Shown: positions 18,298 through 27,339, counted from the stretch's first letter. The stretch: DNA of 64,000 bases from Reyranella aquatilis (GCF_020880995.1 NZ_JAJISD010000003.1:186001-250000); one strand, 5' to 3'. Program-made: numbers and translations. The notes: generated by a model from the letters alone, not told the origin.

Positions 18298-19410
18298 TCA
18301 GGACGTCGCGCCCAGAACGCCTTCGACAAGGTAGTTCATGCCTTCGAGCACCGGCTCGGTCTGGGTGTAGGTCGTGCCGGCGGCGATGACGGTGTTGCCC
18401 TTGTTGTCCTTCAGCGGACCCTTGAAGATCGCGAAGCTGCCGTCGATGATGCCCTTCCGGACTTCCTCGACCTTGGCCTTGGCCGCATCAGACACCGCGG
18501 GACCGAACGGCGAGGTCTTGACGTAGCCTTCCTTGAGTCCGCCGCGCACGAAGTTGCCCGGCACGCCGCCCTTCTTCATCGTCTCGACGAAGTCGACGTA
18601 GATCTTTTCCCACTGCCACTCGGCGCCGGTGAGGTAGCCCTTCGGGGCGAGCTTCGCCTGGTTGGTGTGGTAGCCGCTGGTGAAGATTCCGGCCCGCTCG
18701 GCCGTCTCGATCACGACCTTCGGGCTGTCGACATGACAGGTCACGACGTCGACGCCCTGCGCGATCATCGAGTTGGTGGCCTCGGCCTCCTTTACGGGCA
18801 GCGACCAGTCGCCGGTGAAGATCACCTGGGTGGTGGCCTTCGGGTTCACCGAGCGAGCGCCCAGGGTGAAGGCGTTGATGTTGCGCAGCACCTGGGGGAT
18901 CGGCTTGGCGGCGACGAAGCCCAATTTGCCGCTCTTGGTCGTCATGCCGGCGACGATGCCGGCGAGATACTGAGCCTCGTCGATGTAGCCGAAGTAGCTG
19001 CCGGTGTTCATCGGGTTCTTGGCCTGGTTCCACAGACCGCCGCAGTGGCGGAACTGGACCTTCGGGTACTTGGCCGCCATGCGCAGCATGTGCGGGTCGA
19101 AGTAGCCGAACGAGGTCGGGAACAGGAGCGTGGCGCCGTCCATGTTGATCATGCTCTCCATCGATTTCTCGACGGCGACGGTCTCCGGCACCTTCTCCTC
19201 CTCGACGACCTTCACGCCGGCCATCTTTTTCAGGACGGCCGCGCCCTCGGCATGGGCCTGGTTGTAGCCGTAGTCGTCGCGCGGCCCGACGTAGATGAAG
19301 CCGACGACCAGTGGCTTCTGCGCCTGGGCGCCGCCCGCGAGGCCGAGGGCGGCCGCGCTGGCGGCGCCGCCCAGAAGTGCCCGTCGGCCGATATTGAACT
19401 TGTCGATCAT
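18298..19410 (-). CDS. BMP-family ABC transporter substrate-binding protein
   Basis: A 370-residue periplasmic binding protein of the BMP/PnrA family, which in other bacteria binds purine nucleosides or related compounds. The N-terminus MIDKFNIGRRALLGGAASAA has a twin-arginine-like export signal with cleavage expected after AQA. Typical blocks are VVGFIYVGPRDDYGYNQAHA and FVAAKPIPQVLRNINAFTLG. The ATG at 19408-19410 is preceded by GAGGGGGA; the longer frame to 19563 is rejected. It leads an importer operon and is divergent from a GntR regulator, with two operator-like palindromes between them. The ligand cannot be read from sequence. Confidence 0.93.
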   Translation of the reverse strand: MIDKFNIGRRALLGGAASAAALGLAGGAQAQKPLVVGFIYVGPRDDYGYNQAHAEGAAVLKKMAGVKVVEEEKVPETVAVEKSMESMINMDGATLLFPTSFGYFDPHMLRMAAKYPKVQFRHCGGLWNQAKNPMNTGSYFGYIDEAQYLAGIVAGMTTKSGKLGFVAAKPIPQVLRNINAFTLGARSVNPKATTQVIFTGDWSLPVKEAEATNSMIAQGVDVVTCHVDSPKVVIETAERAGIFTSGYHTNQAKLAPKGYLTGAEWQWEKIYVDFVETMKKGGVPGNFVRGGLKEGYVKTSPFGPAVSDAAKAKVEEVRKGIIDGSFAIFKGPLKDNKGNTVIAAGTTYTQTEPVLEGMNYLVEGVLGATS

Positions 19411-19535
19411 CGAACGTCCCCCTCGATCGCTTGTGCGGGCGTCGCGGCCCGAAGGGGAAACAGCAAGGGGTGTGCCACGCCTAAAACACGCCGAGAGCGG
19501 GCGAATCGGTGACAGGCACACGGTCTGCGCGCCCG

Positions 19536-19549
19536 AATTGCATGCAATT
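19536..19549. promoter_or_regulatory. perfect 14-base palindrome, probable GntR operator
   Basis: AATTGCATGCAATT lies between the divergent binding-protein and GntR genes. FCD-type GntR regulators commonly bind TTGnATnCAA-like palindromes. A second, slightly imperfect copy lies 71 bases away, at the GntR start. Confidence 0.6.
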
Positions 19550-19608
19550 TTACCCGATTGCATTCTTATTGGGCATCATTGAGTGCAGGATCGACGTTGG
19601 CATCCATC

Positions 19609-19618
19609 TTGTATGCAA
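19609..19618. promoter_or_regulatory. second operator-like palindrome at the GntR start codon
   Basis: TTGTATGCAA differs by one base from the core of the perfect palindrome at 19536-19549. It overlaps the first possible ATG (19613) of the regulator, as expected for autorepression or looping between two sites. Confidence 0.5.
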
Positions 19619-20284
19619 ATGGCCATGCGCACTGACACGAACCCGACACTGGCCGATAAACTCGCCGCCGCGATCGCCGACGGCATCCTCAACGGCAGGT
19701 TGCCACCCGGTGAACGCCTCGATGAAGTGGGCCTTGCCGAACAGCATGGCGTCTCGCGGACGCCGGTGCGCGAGGCGCTGCGTCAGCTGGCGATGAGCGG
19801 CCTGATCGACATGCGCCCGCGCAAGGGCGCCATCGTTTCGAAGGCGACCCCCGAGGAGATCGAGAGCCTGTTCGTGGCCATGGCGGAGATGGAGGCGACC
19901 TGTGCGCGTCTCGCCGCTATGAGCATGACGCCGATCGAGCGTCGCCGCCTTCAGGCACGCCATGAATCGATGGTGGCGCTGGCGAAAACTGGTGAGACCG
20001 AAGCCTATTCGGACGCCAATGTTGCCTTCCACTCGGCAATCTATGCCGGCGCCCACAATGCGCCTTTGGCGGAGTATGCGATGAGCCTGCGTCGCCGCGT
20101 CGGCCCCTTCCGCCGCGCCCAGTTCCGGATGGACGGCCGCCTCCTGCGGTCGAACCAAGAGCACGATGCCGTGGTGCGCGCGATCCTCTCCGGCGACGCC
20201 GCCGGCGCCCATGCCGCGATGATCCATCACGTCAGCCTGGTCGAGGACGCCTTCGAAGCCTTTGCCGCAATCAACGCGGCTTGA
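19613..20284 (+). CDS. GntR-family transcriptional regulator, FCD subfamily
   Basis: A regulator of about 223 residues. The N-terminal winged helix has LAAAIADGILNGRLPPGERL and the recognition helix region EQHGVSRTPVREALRQL. The C-terminal all-helical FCD ligand domain contains conserved His residues for a metal site (VAFHSAIYAG, QEHDAVVRAI, AMIHHVSLVEDAF). Starts at 19613, 19619 and 19625 are all possible; the last avoids the operator. Being divergent from the BMP-importer operon, it is the likely ligand-responsive repressor of that locus. Confidence 0.9.
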   Translation: MQMAMRTDTNPTLADKLAAAIADGILNGRLPPGERLDEVGLAEQHGVSRTPVREALRQLAMSGLIDMRPRKGAIVSKATPEEIESLFVAMAEMEATCARLAAMSMTPIERRRLQARHESMVALAKTGETEAYSDANVAFHSAIYAGAHNAPLAEYAMSLRRRVGPFRRAQFRMDGRLLRSNQEHDAVVRAILSGDAAGAHAAMIHHVSLVEDAFEAFAAINAA

Positions 20285-20309
20285 TCGTTGGAGCGGCGCG
20301 CTCCAACGA
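20285..20309. terminator. bidirectional hairpin between convergent genes
   Basis: TCGTTGGAGCG and CGCTCCAACGA form an 11-bp stem with a 3-base loop directly after the GntR stop codon and next to the stop of the convergent binding-protein gene. No clear T-run is present. Confidence 0.6.
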
Positions 20310-20312
20310 CTC

Positions 20313-21194
20313 TCAATTCAGCGCGAACGGAAAGTACTTGTCGTTGAGCTTCTTGTAGGTGCCGTCGGTCATCATCTCGCCGAAGGCCTTGTTCAAGGCT
20401 TCGCGCAGCTTCACGTCTTCCTTGCGCAGGCCCGCCGCGACGCCGACACCCAGCGTCTGCGTGTCCTTGATGTCCTGGCCGACCAGCTCGCAGCACTTGC
20501 CCTCGGGCTTCTGGCTCCACAGCCAGAGCTGCGCCTTGTCGCCGAAAACCGCGTCGACCTCGTCGTTGGCCAGCGCGGCCAGCGCTTCCTGGACCGAGGC
20601 GTAGCGCCTGAGCTGGGCCGAGCGGCGGAAGCTCTTGTCGGCCCAATCGGCATGCATCGAATCCTTCTGGATGCCGATGCGCTTGTTACGCAGCAGCGAC
20701 GGCGGGCCGTCGAACGGTGCGCCCTTGGCAGCAATGAAGGCGCCGGGCGAGAGATAGTAGCGGCGCGACAGGCCCATGCGCTGGCGCCGCTCGCGAGTCA
20801 CTTCCATCGACGACATGATGATGTCGAACTTCTTGTCAATCAGGCCGGGGATCAGTTCGTCCCACTTGAGCGCGACGAACTCGCACTCCGCCTTGATGCG
20901 CTGGCAGGCTTCCTGGGCAAGCTCCATCTCGAAACCCGCCGGCATGCCCTTGCGATCGAGATAGTTGAAGGGTGGAAAGGCGCCTTCGGTCGCGATGGTG
21001 ATCTTGAAGGCCGGCGGCGTGAACGGCGACTTGGGGCCGGGCTTGGCCGCGGCCTGGGGCGCGGGCTTGGCGCCCGGGGCGGGTTTCGGTGGCGGCTTCT
21101 GCTGCGATTGCGGCTGCTGCTGTTGCTGTGCCGAGGCGATGCCCGTCAAGGCGAACAGGCCCATCGCCAGAGCGAGACTGGAGAGAAGCTTCAT
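20313..21194 (-). CDS. extracellular solute-binding protein family 3 with Gln/Pro/Ala-rich linker
   Basis: A 293-residue protein: signal peptide (cleavage near ASA, about residue 22), then an unusual low-complexity stretch of Gln, Pro, Ala and Lys (about 23-60), then a polar amino acid-type binding domain (KITIATEGAFPPFNYLD, FVALKWDELIPGLIDKKFD, DIIMSSMEVTRERRQ). Such proteins bind amino acids or opines, but no permease or ATPase gene is adjacent. Its ATG overlaps the stop of hemW (ATGA), which makes it an odd last gene of a housekeeping operon. The linker may span the periplasm or tether the protein; this is inference. Confidence 0.87.
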   Translation of the reverse strand: MKLLSSLALAMGLFALTGIASAQQQQQPQSQQKPPPKPAPGAKPAPQAAAKPGPKSPFTPPAFKITIATEGAFPPFNYLDRKGMPAGFEMELAQEACQRIKAECEFVALKWDELIPGLIDKKFDIIMSSMEVTRERRQRMGLSRRYYLSPGAFIAAKGAPFDGPPSLLRNKRIGIQKDSMHADWADKSFRRSAQLRRYASVQEALAALANDEVDAVFGDKAQLWLWSQKPEGKCCELVGQDIKDTQTLGVGVAAGLRKEDVKLREALNKAFGEMMTDGTYKKLNDKYFPFALN

Positions 21195-22345
21195 GCGATC
21201 AGCCGCTCCAGCAGGGCGTTCAGGCGCTGACGACCTGCGGACGTGGCGCGCAGATGCGTGGCGTCGATCTCCAGGAAGCCCGCGCGCACCAGCGGCTCGA
21301 GCCGCGCGGCGTCGAGGGCCTCGACCGGGTCGGTGCCGGCGACGGACGCAAAGGTGGCGCGGTCGATGCCGTCGGCCAGCCTCAGTCCCATCATCAGCGC
21401 TTCCTCCACGAGATCCTGCCCCTCGACCGTCGACGTCTCGGCCGTGCCGTGGCCGTCACGCTCGACCGCTTCCAGCCAGGCTTCCGGTCCGCTCGCCCGC
21501 CGGGTCGCCTGCTTGGCGTTGCCGACGGCGAAGCGGCCATGCGCGCCCGGCCCGATGCCGACGTAATCCTGATACCGCCAATAGATCAAATTATGGCGGC
21601 AGGCAGCCCCCGGGCGCGCGTGGTTGGAAATCTCGTAGGCCGGCATGCCGGCACGCTCGAGCCGCGCCTGCGTCTGCTCGAACATCGCGGCGGAGGCTTC
21701 CTCGTCCGGCAGCGCGAAGCCGCCGCGCGCGTGATCGGTGAAGAAGCGCGTCCCGCGCTCGATGGTGAGCTGGTAGAGCGAGAGGTGCTCGCCCGCGAGC
21801 GCCAGTGCGCGCTCCAGTTCCGCGGCCCAGGCTTCCGGCGTCTGGCCGGGCCGCGCGTAGATGAGGTCGAAGGAATGGCGCGCGAAATGGCGACGCGCCG
21901 TCGCCAGCGCCTCCAGCGCCTCGTCGGCCGAGTGCTCGCGGCCCAGGAACTTGAGCGATGCCGTTTCGAGCGCCTGCACGCCCAGCGACACGCGGTTGAC
22001 GCCGGCTTCGGCCAGGGCGGCGAAGCGCCCGGCCTCGACCGAGGTCGGATTGGCCTCCAGCGTGATCTCGATTTCCGGGGCCGTGTCCCAGAGCTGCCGC
22101 GCGCGCGCGATCAGCGCCGCGACGGTCGCGGGCTCCATCAGCGAGGGCGTGCCGCCGCCGAAGAACATGGTCTCGATCCGGCGTCCCGGCGCCTCGCGCG
22201 CCGCATGTTCCAGCTCGCGCAGCAGGGCCGCCCGCCAGCGTGCCTGCTCGACGCCCTCGCGGACGTGGCTGTTGAAATCGCAGTACGGGCACTTCGACTT
22301 GCAGAAGGGCCAATGGACATAGACGCCCAGTGGCGCCGCGCTCAT
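21191..22345 (-). CDS. hemW: radical SAM heme chaperone HemW
   Basis: A 384-residue radical SAM protein of the HemN-like group. The cluster motif CKSKCPYC gives Cys15, Cys19 and Cys22 (CxxxCxxC), and the block FFGGGTPSLMEP followed by IEITLEANPTSV is characteristic. HemW is a heme chaperone for respiratory enzymes rather than a coproporphyrinogen oxidase; the short N-terminus, without the extra HemN residues, fits HemW. The ATG at 22345 overlaps the rdgB stop (ATGA). The order rph-rdgB-hemW is usual in alphaproteobacteria. Confidence 0.95.
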   Translation of the reverse strand: MSAAPLGVYVHWPFCKSKCPYCDFNSHVREGVEQARWRAALLRELEHAAREAPGRRIETMFFGGGTPSLMEPATVAALIARARQLWDTAPEIEITLEANPTSVEAGRFAALAEAGVNRVSLGVQALETASLKFLGREHSADEALEALATARRHFARHSFDLIYARPGQTPEAWAAELERALALAGEHLSLYQLTIERGTRFFTDHARGGFALPDEEASAAMFEQTQARLERAGMPAYEISNHARPGAACRHNLIYWRYQDYVGIGPGAHGRFAVGNAKQATRRASGPEAWLEAVERDGHGTAETSTVEGQDLVEEALMMGLRLADGIDRATFASVAGTDPVEALDAARLEPLVRAGFLEIDATHLRATSAGRQRLNALLERLIA

Positions 22346-22956
22346 CCGAAGCAGGCCTCGACCATCATCCGGAAGGCGCGCCCGCGATGGCTGATGGCGT
22401 TCTTCTCGGCGTCGGACATCTCGGCCGTGGTGCGGGTTTCGCCGACCGGCTGGAAGCATGGATCGTAGCCGTGGCCACCGCTGCCGCGCGGCGGCCAGAC
22501 GATCGCGCCGTCGAGCGTGCCGTGGAACAGCTCGACATGCTCGTCGGGCCAGGCGAGCGCCAGCACGCAATGGAAGGTCGCCACGCGCGCCGCGTCGGTC
22601 CTTGCCACGTTGCGCGCCGCCAGCTCATCCTGGATGCGGCGCATGCCCACCATGGCGTCGCGCGTCAGCCCTTCCCAGTCGGCGGTGTAGACGCCGGGCT
22701 GATGATCGAGGGCATGCACGCTGAGGCCGGAATCGTCGGCCAGCGCCGGCAGGCCGCTGCCGCGCGTCGCCGCCAGCGCCTTCAGCGTCGCATTGTCCTC
22801 GAAGGTCGTGCCGGTCTCGTCGGGCGCCGGCAGACCGAGATCGGCCGCCGAAACGATCTCGATGCCGAAGGGCCCCAGCATGCTGCGGATCTCGCCCGCC
22901 TTGCCGCGATTGTGGGTCGCCACAACGAGCTTCGGCAGGACGAAGCGGCGGGCCAT
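22342..22956 (-). CDS. rdgB: RdgB/HAM1 family non-canonical purine NTP pyrophosphatase
   Basis: A 204-residue enzyme that hydrolyses ITP, dITP and XTP to monophosphates and so keeps deaminated purines out of nucleic acids. Motifs are VVATHNRGKAGEI, TTFEDNATLKA, PALADDSGLSVHAL and GGHGYDPCFQP. The start overlaps the rph stop as TGATG and the end overlaps the hemW start, so it is the middle gene of a coupled operon. Confidence 0.96.
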   Translation of the reverse strand: MARRFVLPKLVVATHNRGKAGEIRSMLGPFGIEIVSAADLGLPAPDETGTTFEDNATLKALAATRGSGLPALADDSGLSVHALDHQPGVYTADWEGLTRDAMVGMRRIQDELAARNVARTDAARVATFHCVLALAWPDEHVELFHGTLDGAIVWPPRGSGGHGYDPCFQPVGETRTTAEMSDAEKNAISHRGRAFRMMVEACFG

Positions 22957-23675
22957 CAGTCGAGCCCGACGGCGGCGCGCTGCAGCTTCGTAAGCTCGCC
23001 AATGCCCTTCTTGGCCAGGGCCAGCAGTTCGAGGAACTGCGCCTCCGAGAACGGATCCTGTTCGGCCGTGCCCTGGACCTCGACGATGCCGCCCTTGCCG
23101 GTCAGCACGAAGTTGGCATCCGCTTCGGCCTTGGAGTCCTCCGGATAGTCGAGGTCGAGCACGGCGGTGCCTTCCCACAGGCCGCAGGAGACCGCGGCCA
23201 CTTCGCCGCTCAATGGATTGGCGGCCAGCTTGCCGTCCTTGATCAGGCGCTGGAAAGCGAAGTGCAGCGCCACCCAGGCGCCGGTGATGCTGGCGGTGCG
23301 CGTGCCGCCGTCCGCCTGCAGCACGTCGCAATCGATGTTGATCTGGCGCTCGCCCATGGCCTGCAGGTTGACCACGGCGCGCAGCGAGCGGCCGATCAGA
23401 CGCTGGATCTCCTGTGTGCGGCCCGACTGTTTGCCGCGCGCGGCCTCACGGTCCGTGCGGGTATGGGTTGAGCGCGGCAGCATCCCGTACTCGGCCGTCA
23501 CCCAGCCCTTGCCGCTGTTGCGCATCCACGGCGGCACTTTCTCGTCGACCGAGGCGGTGCAGAGCACGTGGGTGTCGCCGAACTTCACCAGGCACGATCC
23601 TTCGGCGTGGCGAGAAAAGCCGGATTCCAGGGAAACCGGGCGAAGCTGGTCGGGGGCGCGGCCTGAAGGGCGCAT
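22956..23675 (-). CDS. rph: ribonuclease PH
   Basis: A 239-residue phosphorolytic 3'-5' exoribonuclease that trims tRNA 3' ends. The family start [20 protein letters not shown] is at 23675 with an AGGAG ribosome-binding site, although the frame is open to 23780. Further blocks are [16 protein letters not shown] and [20 protein letters not shown]. First gene of rph-rdgB-hemW, divergent from hrcA. Confidence 0.97.
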   Translation of the reverse strand: MRPSGRAPDQLRPVSLESGFSRHAEGSCLVKFGDTHVLCTASVDEKVPPWMRNSGKGWVTAEYGMLPRSTHTRTDREAARGKQSGRTQEIQRLIGRSLRAVVNLQAMGERQINIDCDVLQADGGTRTASITGAWVALHFAFQRLIKDGKLAANPLSGEVAAVSCGLWEGTAVLDLDYPEDSKAEADANFVLTGKGGIVEVQGTAEQDPFSEAQFLELLALAKKGIGELTKLQRAAVGLD

Positions 23676-23796
23676 TCTGTTCTCCTGGAAGGACGGGCGG
23701 CCGGTGTGTAGCGCCGGGCCGGAGGCGAATCCAGCCGGCACGGGCCTGGGCGTCAGGTTCATTGACCCTGCTGTCCGCACTACCTACATTTTTTCC

Positions 23797-24903
23797 ATGC
23801 AGATCAACCGCATCGGATTTCCCGGCAGCACGCTCGGCGACACCCCGGCGGGGCAACGGCAGGCGGCCTCGGTCGCAGAACTGAACGAGCGCGCCCGCGA
23901 GGTGCTGCGTCACGTCGTGGAAGGCTATGTCGAGACCGGCGAGCCGGTGGGGTCCCGCGCCCTCACCCGCAAGCTCACCGAAACCCTGTCGCCGGCCACC
24001 ATTCGCAACATCATGGCCGACCTTCAGGATGCCGGCCTGCTCTACGCGCCGCACACCTCCGCCGGCCGGTTGCCGACCGATGCGGGGCTGAAGCTGTTCG
24101 TGAACGGCCTGCTCGAGGTCGGCAACGTTTCCGAGGAGGAGCGCGAATCGATCGAGGCGCGGTGCGCCACGGCGGGCCGCAGCGTCACCGAGGCGCTGGA
24201 GCAGGCGACGACGATGCTTTCCGGCCTGTCGCGCTGCGCCGGCCTCGTGATGGCGCCCAAGACAGAGCAGCCGCTGAAGCACATCGAGTTCGTCAATCTC
24301 GGGCCCGGGCGCGCCCTGGTCGTCACCGTCACGCAATCTGGCCATGTCGAGAACCGCGTGATCGACACGCCGCTCGGCATGCCGCCGTCGGCCCTGACCG
24401 AGGCCAGCAACTACCTCAATGCGCGGCTCACTGGTCGCACCTTCGAGGAAGCGCGCCGGTTGATTCTCGAGGACATCAAGCTGAAGCGCGCCGAGCTGAA
24501 CGACCTCACCGCGCGCGTGATCGAGTCGGGCCTCGCGACCTGGTCGGGTGAGCCTGGCGGTGGGTCGCTGATCGTGCGCGGCCAGGCGCGCCTGCTCGAG
24601 GATATCACCGCGATCGAGGACCTGGAGAGGGTGCGCATCCTGTTCGACGCGCTGGAGCGCGGCGAAAGCTTCGTGCGTCTGCTCGAACTCGCCAACACCG
24701 CATCTGGCGTGCAGATCTTCATCGGTGCGGACAATCCGCTGTTCGCCAACACCGGCTGCTCGATGGTGGTCGCGCCGTTCCGCGATTCGCAGGAGCGCAT
24801 CCTGGGCGCCATCGGCGTGATCGGCCCCACGCGGCTCAACTACGCGCGCATCATCCCGTTGGTCGACTACACCGCGCGCGCAATTGGAAGAGTGGTCGGA
24901 TAG
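23797..24903 (+). CDS. hrcA: heat-inducible transcription repressor HrcA
   Basis: A 368-residue repressor of class I heat shock genes that binds CIRCE elements. It has the N-terminal winged helix (REVLRHVVEGYVETGEPVGS and LSPATIRNIMADLQDAGLL) and the GAF-like C-terminal domain with MVVAPFRDSQERILGAIGVIGPTRL near the end. Divergent from rph, as common in alphaproteobacteria. grpE, often next, is not here: the downstream gene is convergent. I saw no CIRCE repeat in the 121-base upstream region. Confidence 0.96.
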   Translation: MQINRIGFPGSTLGDTPAGQRQAASVAELNERAREVLRHVVEGYVETGEPVGSRALTRKLTETLSPATIRNIMADLQDAGLLYAPHTSAGRLPTDAGLKLFVNGLLEVGNVSEEERESIEARCATAGRSVTEALEQATTMLSGLSRCAGLVMAPKTEQPLKHIEFVNLGPGRALVVTVTQSGHVENRVIDTPLGMPPSALTEASNYLNARLTGRTFEEARRLILEDIKLKRAELNDLTARVIESGLATWSGEPGGGSLIVRGQARLLEDITAIEDLERVRILFDALERGESFVRLLELANTASGVQIFIGADNPLFANTGCSMVVAPFRDSQERILGAIGVIGPTRLNYARIIPLVDYTARAIGRVVG

Positions 24904-24916
24904 GGCGCGTTTGCGC

Positions 24917-25528
24917 TCACCAATCCTTCTCGTCGAAATCCTCGAACTGCTTCATCCGCTCGTCCTCTTCCGCACGCGGGGCGGCGTCTTCGTCGGCGGC
25001 ATGTGAGAGGACGCGCAGGCGGGTGTCGCGGGTGAGCAGCGGCAGCAGTTCCAGGAGATCGTCGCGGGCAAAGGCCACGCATCCCTGCGTACCGGCATAG
25101 TCGTCGCGCGCGATGTGGAGGAAGATGGCGCTGCCCCATTCCCCCTCCGGCGGGTCGTCGTTGTATCCGACAACGACGACGACATCGTACAGCCCGTCCT
25201 CGCGCCACATCTTCTCGTGGCTCCATTCGTTCGGGATGCGGACCAGCCGGTTGTAGGTCGGGGATCGCGGGTCGTCGCACCAGCCATCATGCTCGTTGAT
25301 CGGCCGCGTGGGCAGCGCCACCTTGGGCAGGACCAACCGGTCGTTGCGGAAATAGATGCGGCGCAGGGGGAACTCGCCGACGGGCGTGGCCGAATCGCCC
25401 TCCACTTTATCCTCGCGGATGCCGCCTGCACCCACGGTGCAACGCCAGCGCCGGTCACCCAGGGTGGCCCAGCCCAGCGAGGTCTCGGCCGAATCGGCCT
25501 GTACGATCAGCACATTGTCGTCGGTCAT
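24917..25528 (-). CDS. L,D-transpeptidase (YkuD) family protein
   Basis: A 203-residue protein with the YkuD active site: His138 and Cys150 in [16 protein letters not shown]. There is no signal peptide or membrane helix at the N-terminus, which is unusual for a peptidoglycan cross-linking enzyme; many alphaproteobacterial members of this short group look the same. The C-terminus is strongly acidic. It is convergent with hrcA (13-base gap) and divergent from the FAH gene. Activity on peptidoglycan is family-based. Confidence 0.88.
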   Translation of the reverse strand: MTDDNVLIVQADSAETSLGWATLGDRRWRCTVGAGGIREDKVEGDSATPVGEFPLRRIYFRNDRLVLPKVALPTRPINEHDGWCDDPRSPTYNRLVRIPNEWSHEKMWREDGLYDVVVVVGYNDDPPEGEWGSAIFLHIARDDYAGTQGCVAFARDDLLELLPLLTRDTRLRVLSHAADEDAAPRAEEDERMKQFEDFDEKDW

Positions 25529-25580
25529 TGCCCAGTACTCCGGTGCCCTTCATAAAGGCACCCTCTTGAGGGAGAAAGCG

Positions 25581-26282
25581 ATGGCTTATGTCGTGACGCC
25601 GCCGGCCACGGTCGGCGTGCCGGTCAACGGAACCGGCGACCTGTTTCCGGTCCGCCGCATCTTCTGCGTCGGCCGCAACTACGCCGCCCATGCCCGCGAG
25701 ATGGGACACGATCCCGACCGCGAGCCGCCCTTCTTCTTCACCAAGCCGGCCGATGCGATCGTGATCTGCGCCGATCCGAAGAACCCGACCAAGGTGGCCT
25801 ATCCGCCGGCCACCAAGAACCTGCACCATGAAATGGAGCTGGTCGTGGCGATGAAATCGGGCGGCGCCAACATCCCGGTCGAGAAGGCGCTGGAGCATGT
25901 GTACGGCTACGGCGTCGGCCTCGACATGACGCGCCGCGACCTGCAAAACCAAGCCAAGGACATGGGCCGCCCGTGGGACATGGGCAAGGGCTTCGACCAG
26001 TCCGCGCCGATCGGCGAAATCTATCCGGCCGCCAAGATCGGTCATCCCTCGAAGGGTACCATCCAACTCGATGTGAATGGCAAGACCCGCCAGAAGTCGG
26101 ACCTCAATGCGCTCATCTGGAGCGTACCCGAGACGATCTCCTACCTGTCCGGCCTGGTCGAACTGGCCGCCGGCGACCTGATCTACACCGGCACGCCCGA
26201 CGGCGTGGCGGCGGTGGTCAAGGGCGACACGCTGTCGGGCTTCGTCGACGGCTGCGGCACGGTTACCTGCGTTTTGGTCTAA
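25581..26282 (+). CDS. fumarylacetoacetate hydrolase family protein
   Basis: A 233-residue FAH-fold enzyme similar to the short fumarylpyruvate hydrolase/acylpyruvase group. Seen are [16 protein letters not shown], the metal-binding [25 protein letters not shown] and the C-terminal [15 protein letters not shown]. Substrate within the group (fumarylpyruvate, acylpyruvate or oxaloacetate) is not decidable. The ATG at 25581 has a GAGGGAG ribosome-binding site. It stands alone and is followed by a hairpin. Confidence 0.9.
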   Translation: MAYVVTPPATVGVPVNGTGDLFPVRRIFCVGRNYAAHAREMGHDPDREPPFFFTKPADAIVICADPKNPTKVAYPPATKNLHHEMELVVAMKSGGANIPVEKALEHVYGYGVGLDMTRRDLQNQAKDMGRPWDMGKGFDQSAPIGEIYPAAKIGHPSKGTIQLDVNGKTRQKSDLNALIWSVPETISYLSGLVELAAGDLIYTGTPDGVAAVVKGDTLSGFVDGCGTVTCVLV

Positions 26283-26289
26283 CTGGGGG

Positions 26290-26313
26290 CGCGCCACTCC
26301 GTGGCGCGTTCTT
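26290..26313 (+). terminator. hairpin terminator of the FAH gene
   Basis: CGCGCCAC (26290-26297) and GTGGCGCG (26301-26308) pair around a TCC loop, followed by TTCTT. It begins 8 bases after the stop codon. Confidence 0.65.
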
Positions 26314-26317
26314 GTCT

Positions 26318-26393
26318 ATTCTGCACCGTGCGGGCTCTCGCGCTTGTGAAAGCGCTGCCGCCCGCCAACAGCTTTAGCAAAGCTAAAGCTGTT
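26318..26393 (-). repeat. structured dispersed repeat, copy A, with gene-end palindrome
   Basis: The core (26318-26366) has an outer stem GCGGGC/GCCCGC (26330-26335 with 26360-26365) and an inner stem GCGCTT/AAGCGC (26340-26345 with 26350-26355). Next to it a perfect 12-bp palindrome with a 3-base loop (26367-26393) reaches into the ypfJ stop codon. Related units lie at 43235-43307 and in 46190-46336. Confidence 0.7.
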
Positions 26394-27339
26394 AGAGCTG
26401 CTGCGCCCTGAACGTATCGCACTGGCGGGGATCACCCGTCTCCAGGCCCCTGCGGAACCAGCGTGCCCGCTGTGCACTGGTGCCGTGCGTGAAGCTGTCG
26501 GGCACGACGCGGCCCTGGCTCTGCTTCTGCAGCGCGTCGTCGCCGATCGCCGACGCGGCGGCCAGCGCCTGCTCCACATCCTTGTCGTCGATCATCCGGC
26601 CGCCGCGCTGCTTGTCGGCGCGGTTGGCCCACACGCCGGCGAAACAGTCGGCCTGGAGCTCCGTGCGCACGGACAGCGCATTGCCGTCTCGCTTGCTCAT
26701 GCTCTGGCGCATCTGCTGCACCTTGCCGGAGATGCCGAGCAGGTTCTGTACGTGATGGCCGACCTCGTGGGCGATCACGTAGGCCTGCGGGAACTGGCCG
26801 GGCGCGCGGAAACGGCGCGTCAGCTCGTCGAAGAAGCCGAGGTCGAGATAGACGCGCTGGTCGGCCGGGCAATAGAACGGACCCATTGCGGCCTGGCCGA
26901 CGCCGCATTCGGTGCGCGTGGCGTCGCGGAACAGGACCAGCTTGGGATCGCGGTACTGGCGGCCCATGTCGCGGAAGATCTCCTGCCAGACATCCTCGGT
27001 GCTCTTCAGCACGCGCGACACGAACTGGGTCTCAGCGTCGCCGGCCGGCGCCTGCGTTCCGGGCGTGCGGCTGGCCGAGGATGAGGGAGGCGCCGGCGTA
27101 TAGCTCGAGGTGCCGCCCCCGCCGCCCGCGATGTCGCTCAGGATGGCGCCCGGATCGGCGCCCATGATCATGGCGATGACGACGAAGGCCACCAGACCGA
27201 AGCCACCCTTGAACAGGCCGCCGCCCCCGCCGCCCATCGGATTGGGAAAGCCGCCGCCGCCGAATCCCCCGCCGCCGAACCCGCCGCCTTCGCTGCGGCG
27301 ATCCTCGATGTTGCTGCTCTGGTCGCCATCCATCTGCAT
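26392..27339 (-). CDS. neutral zinc metallopeptidase, YpfJ family
   Basis: A 315-residue protein with an N-terminal Gly-rich cytoplasmic stretch (17-47), one membrane helix (about 46-62), a Ser/Pro-rich linker, and a peptidase domain with HEVGHH (His191, Glu192, His195) and a probable third ligand in ELQADCFAGVW. The family (Zn_peptidase_2) is widespread and poorly characterised. The start MQMDG at 27339 or MDG at 27333. Its stop codon lies in the palindrome of repeat copy A. Divergent from xth. Confidence 0.9.
   Translation of the reverse strand: MQMDGDQSSNIEDRRSEGGGFGGGGFGGGGFPNPMGGGGGGLFKGGFGLVAFVVIAMIMGADPGAILSDIAGGGGGTSSYTPAPPSSSASRTPGTQAPAGDAETQFVSRVLKSTEDVWQEIFRDMGRQYRDPKLVLFRDATRTECGVGQAAMGPFYCPADQRVYLDLGFFDELTRRFRAPGQFPQAYVIAHEVGHHVQNLLGISGKVQQMRQSMSKRDGNALSVRTELQADCFAGVWANRADKQRGGRMIDDKDVEQALAAASAIGDDALQKQSQGRVVPDSFTHGTSAQRARWFRRGLETGDPRQCDTFRAQQL

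Noticed and set aside
23676..23796. possible CIRCE element upstream of hrcA
   Set aside because: No TTAGCACTC-n9-GAGTGCTAA-like repeat could be found in the rph-hrcA gap.
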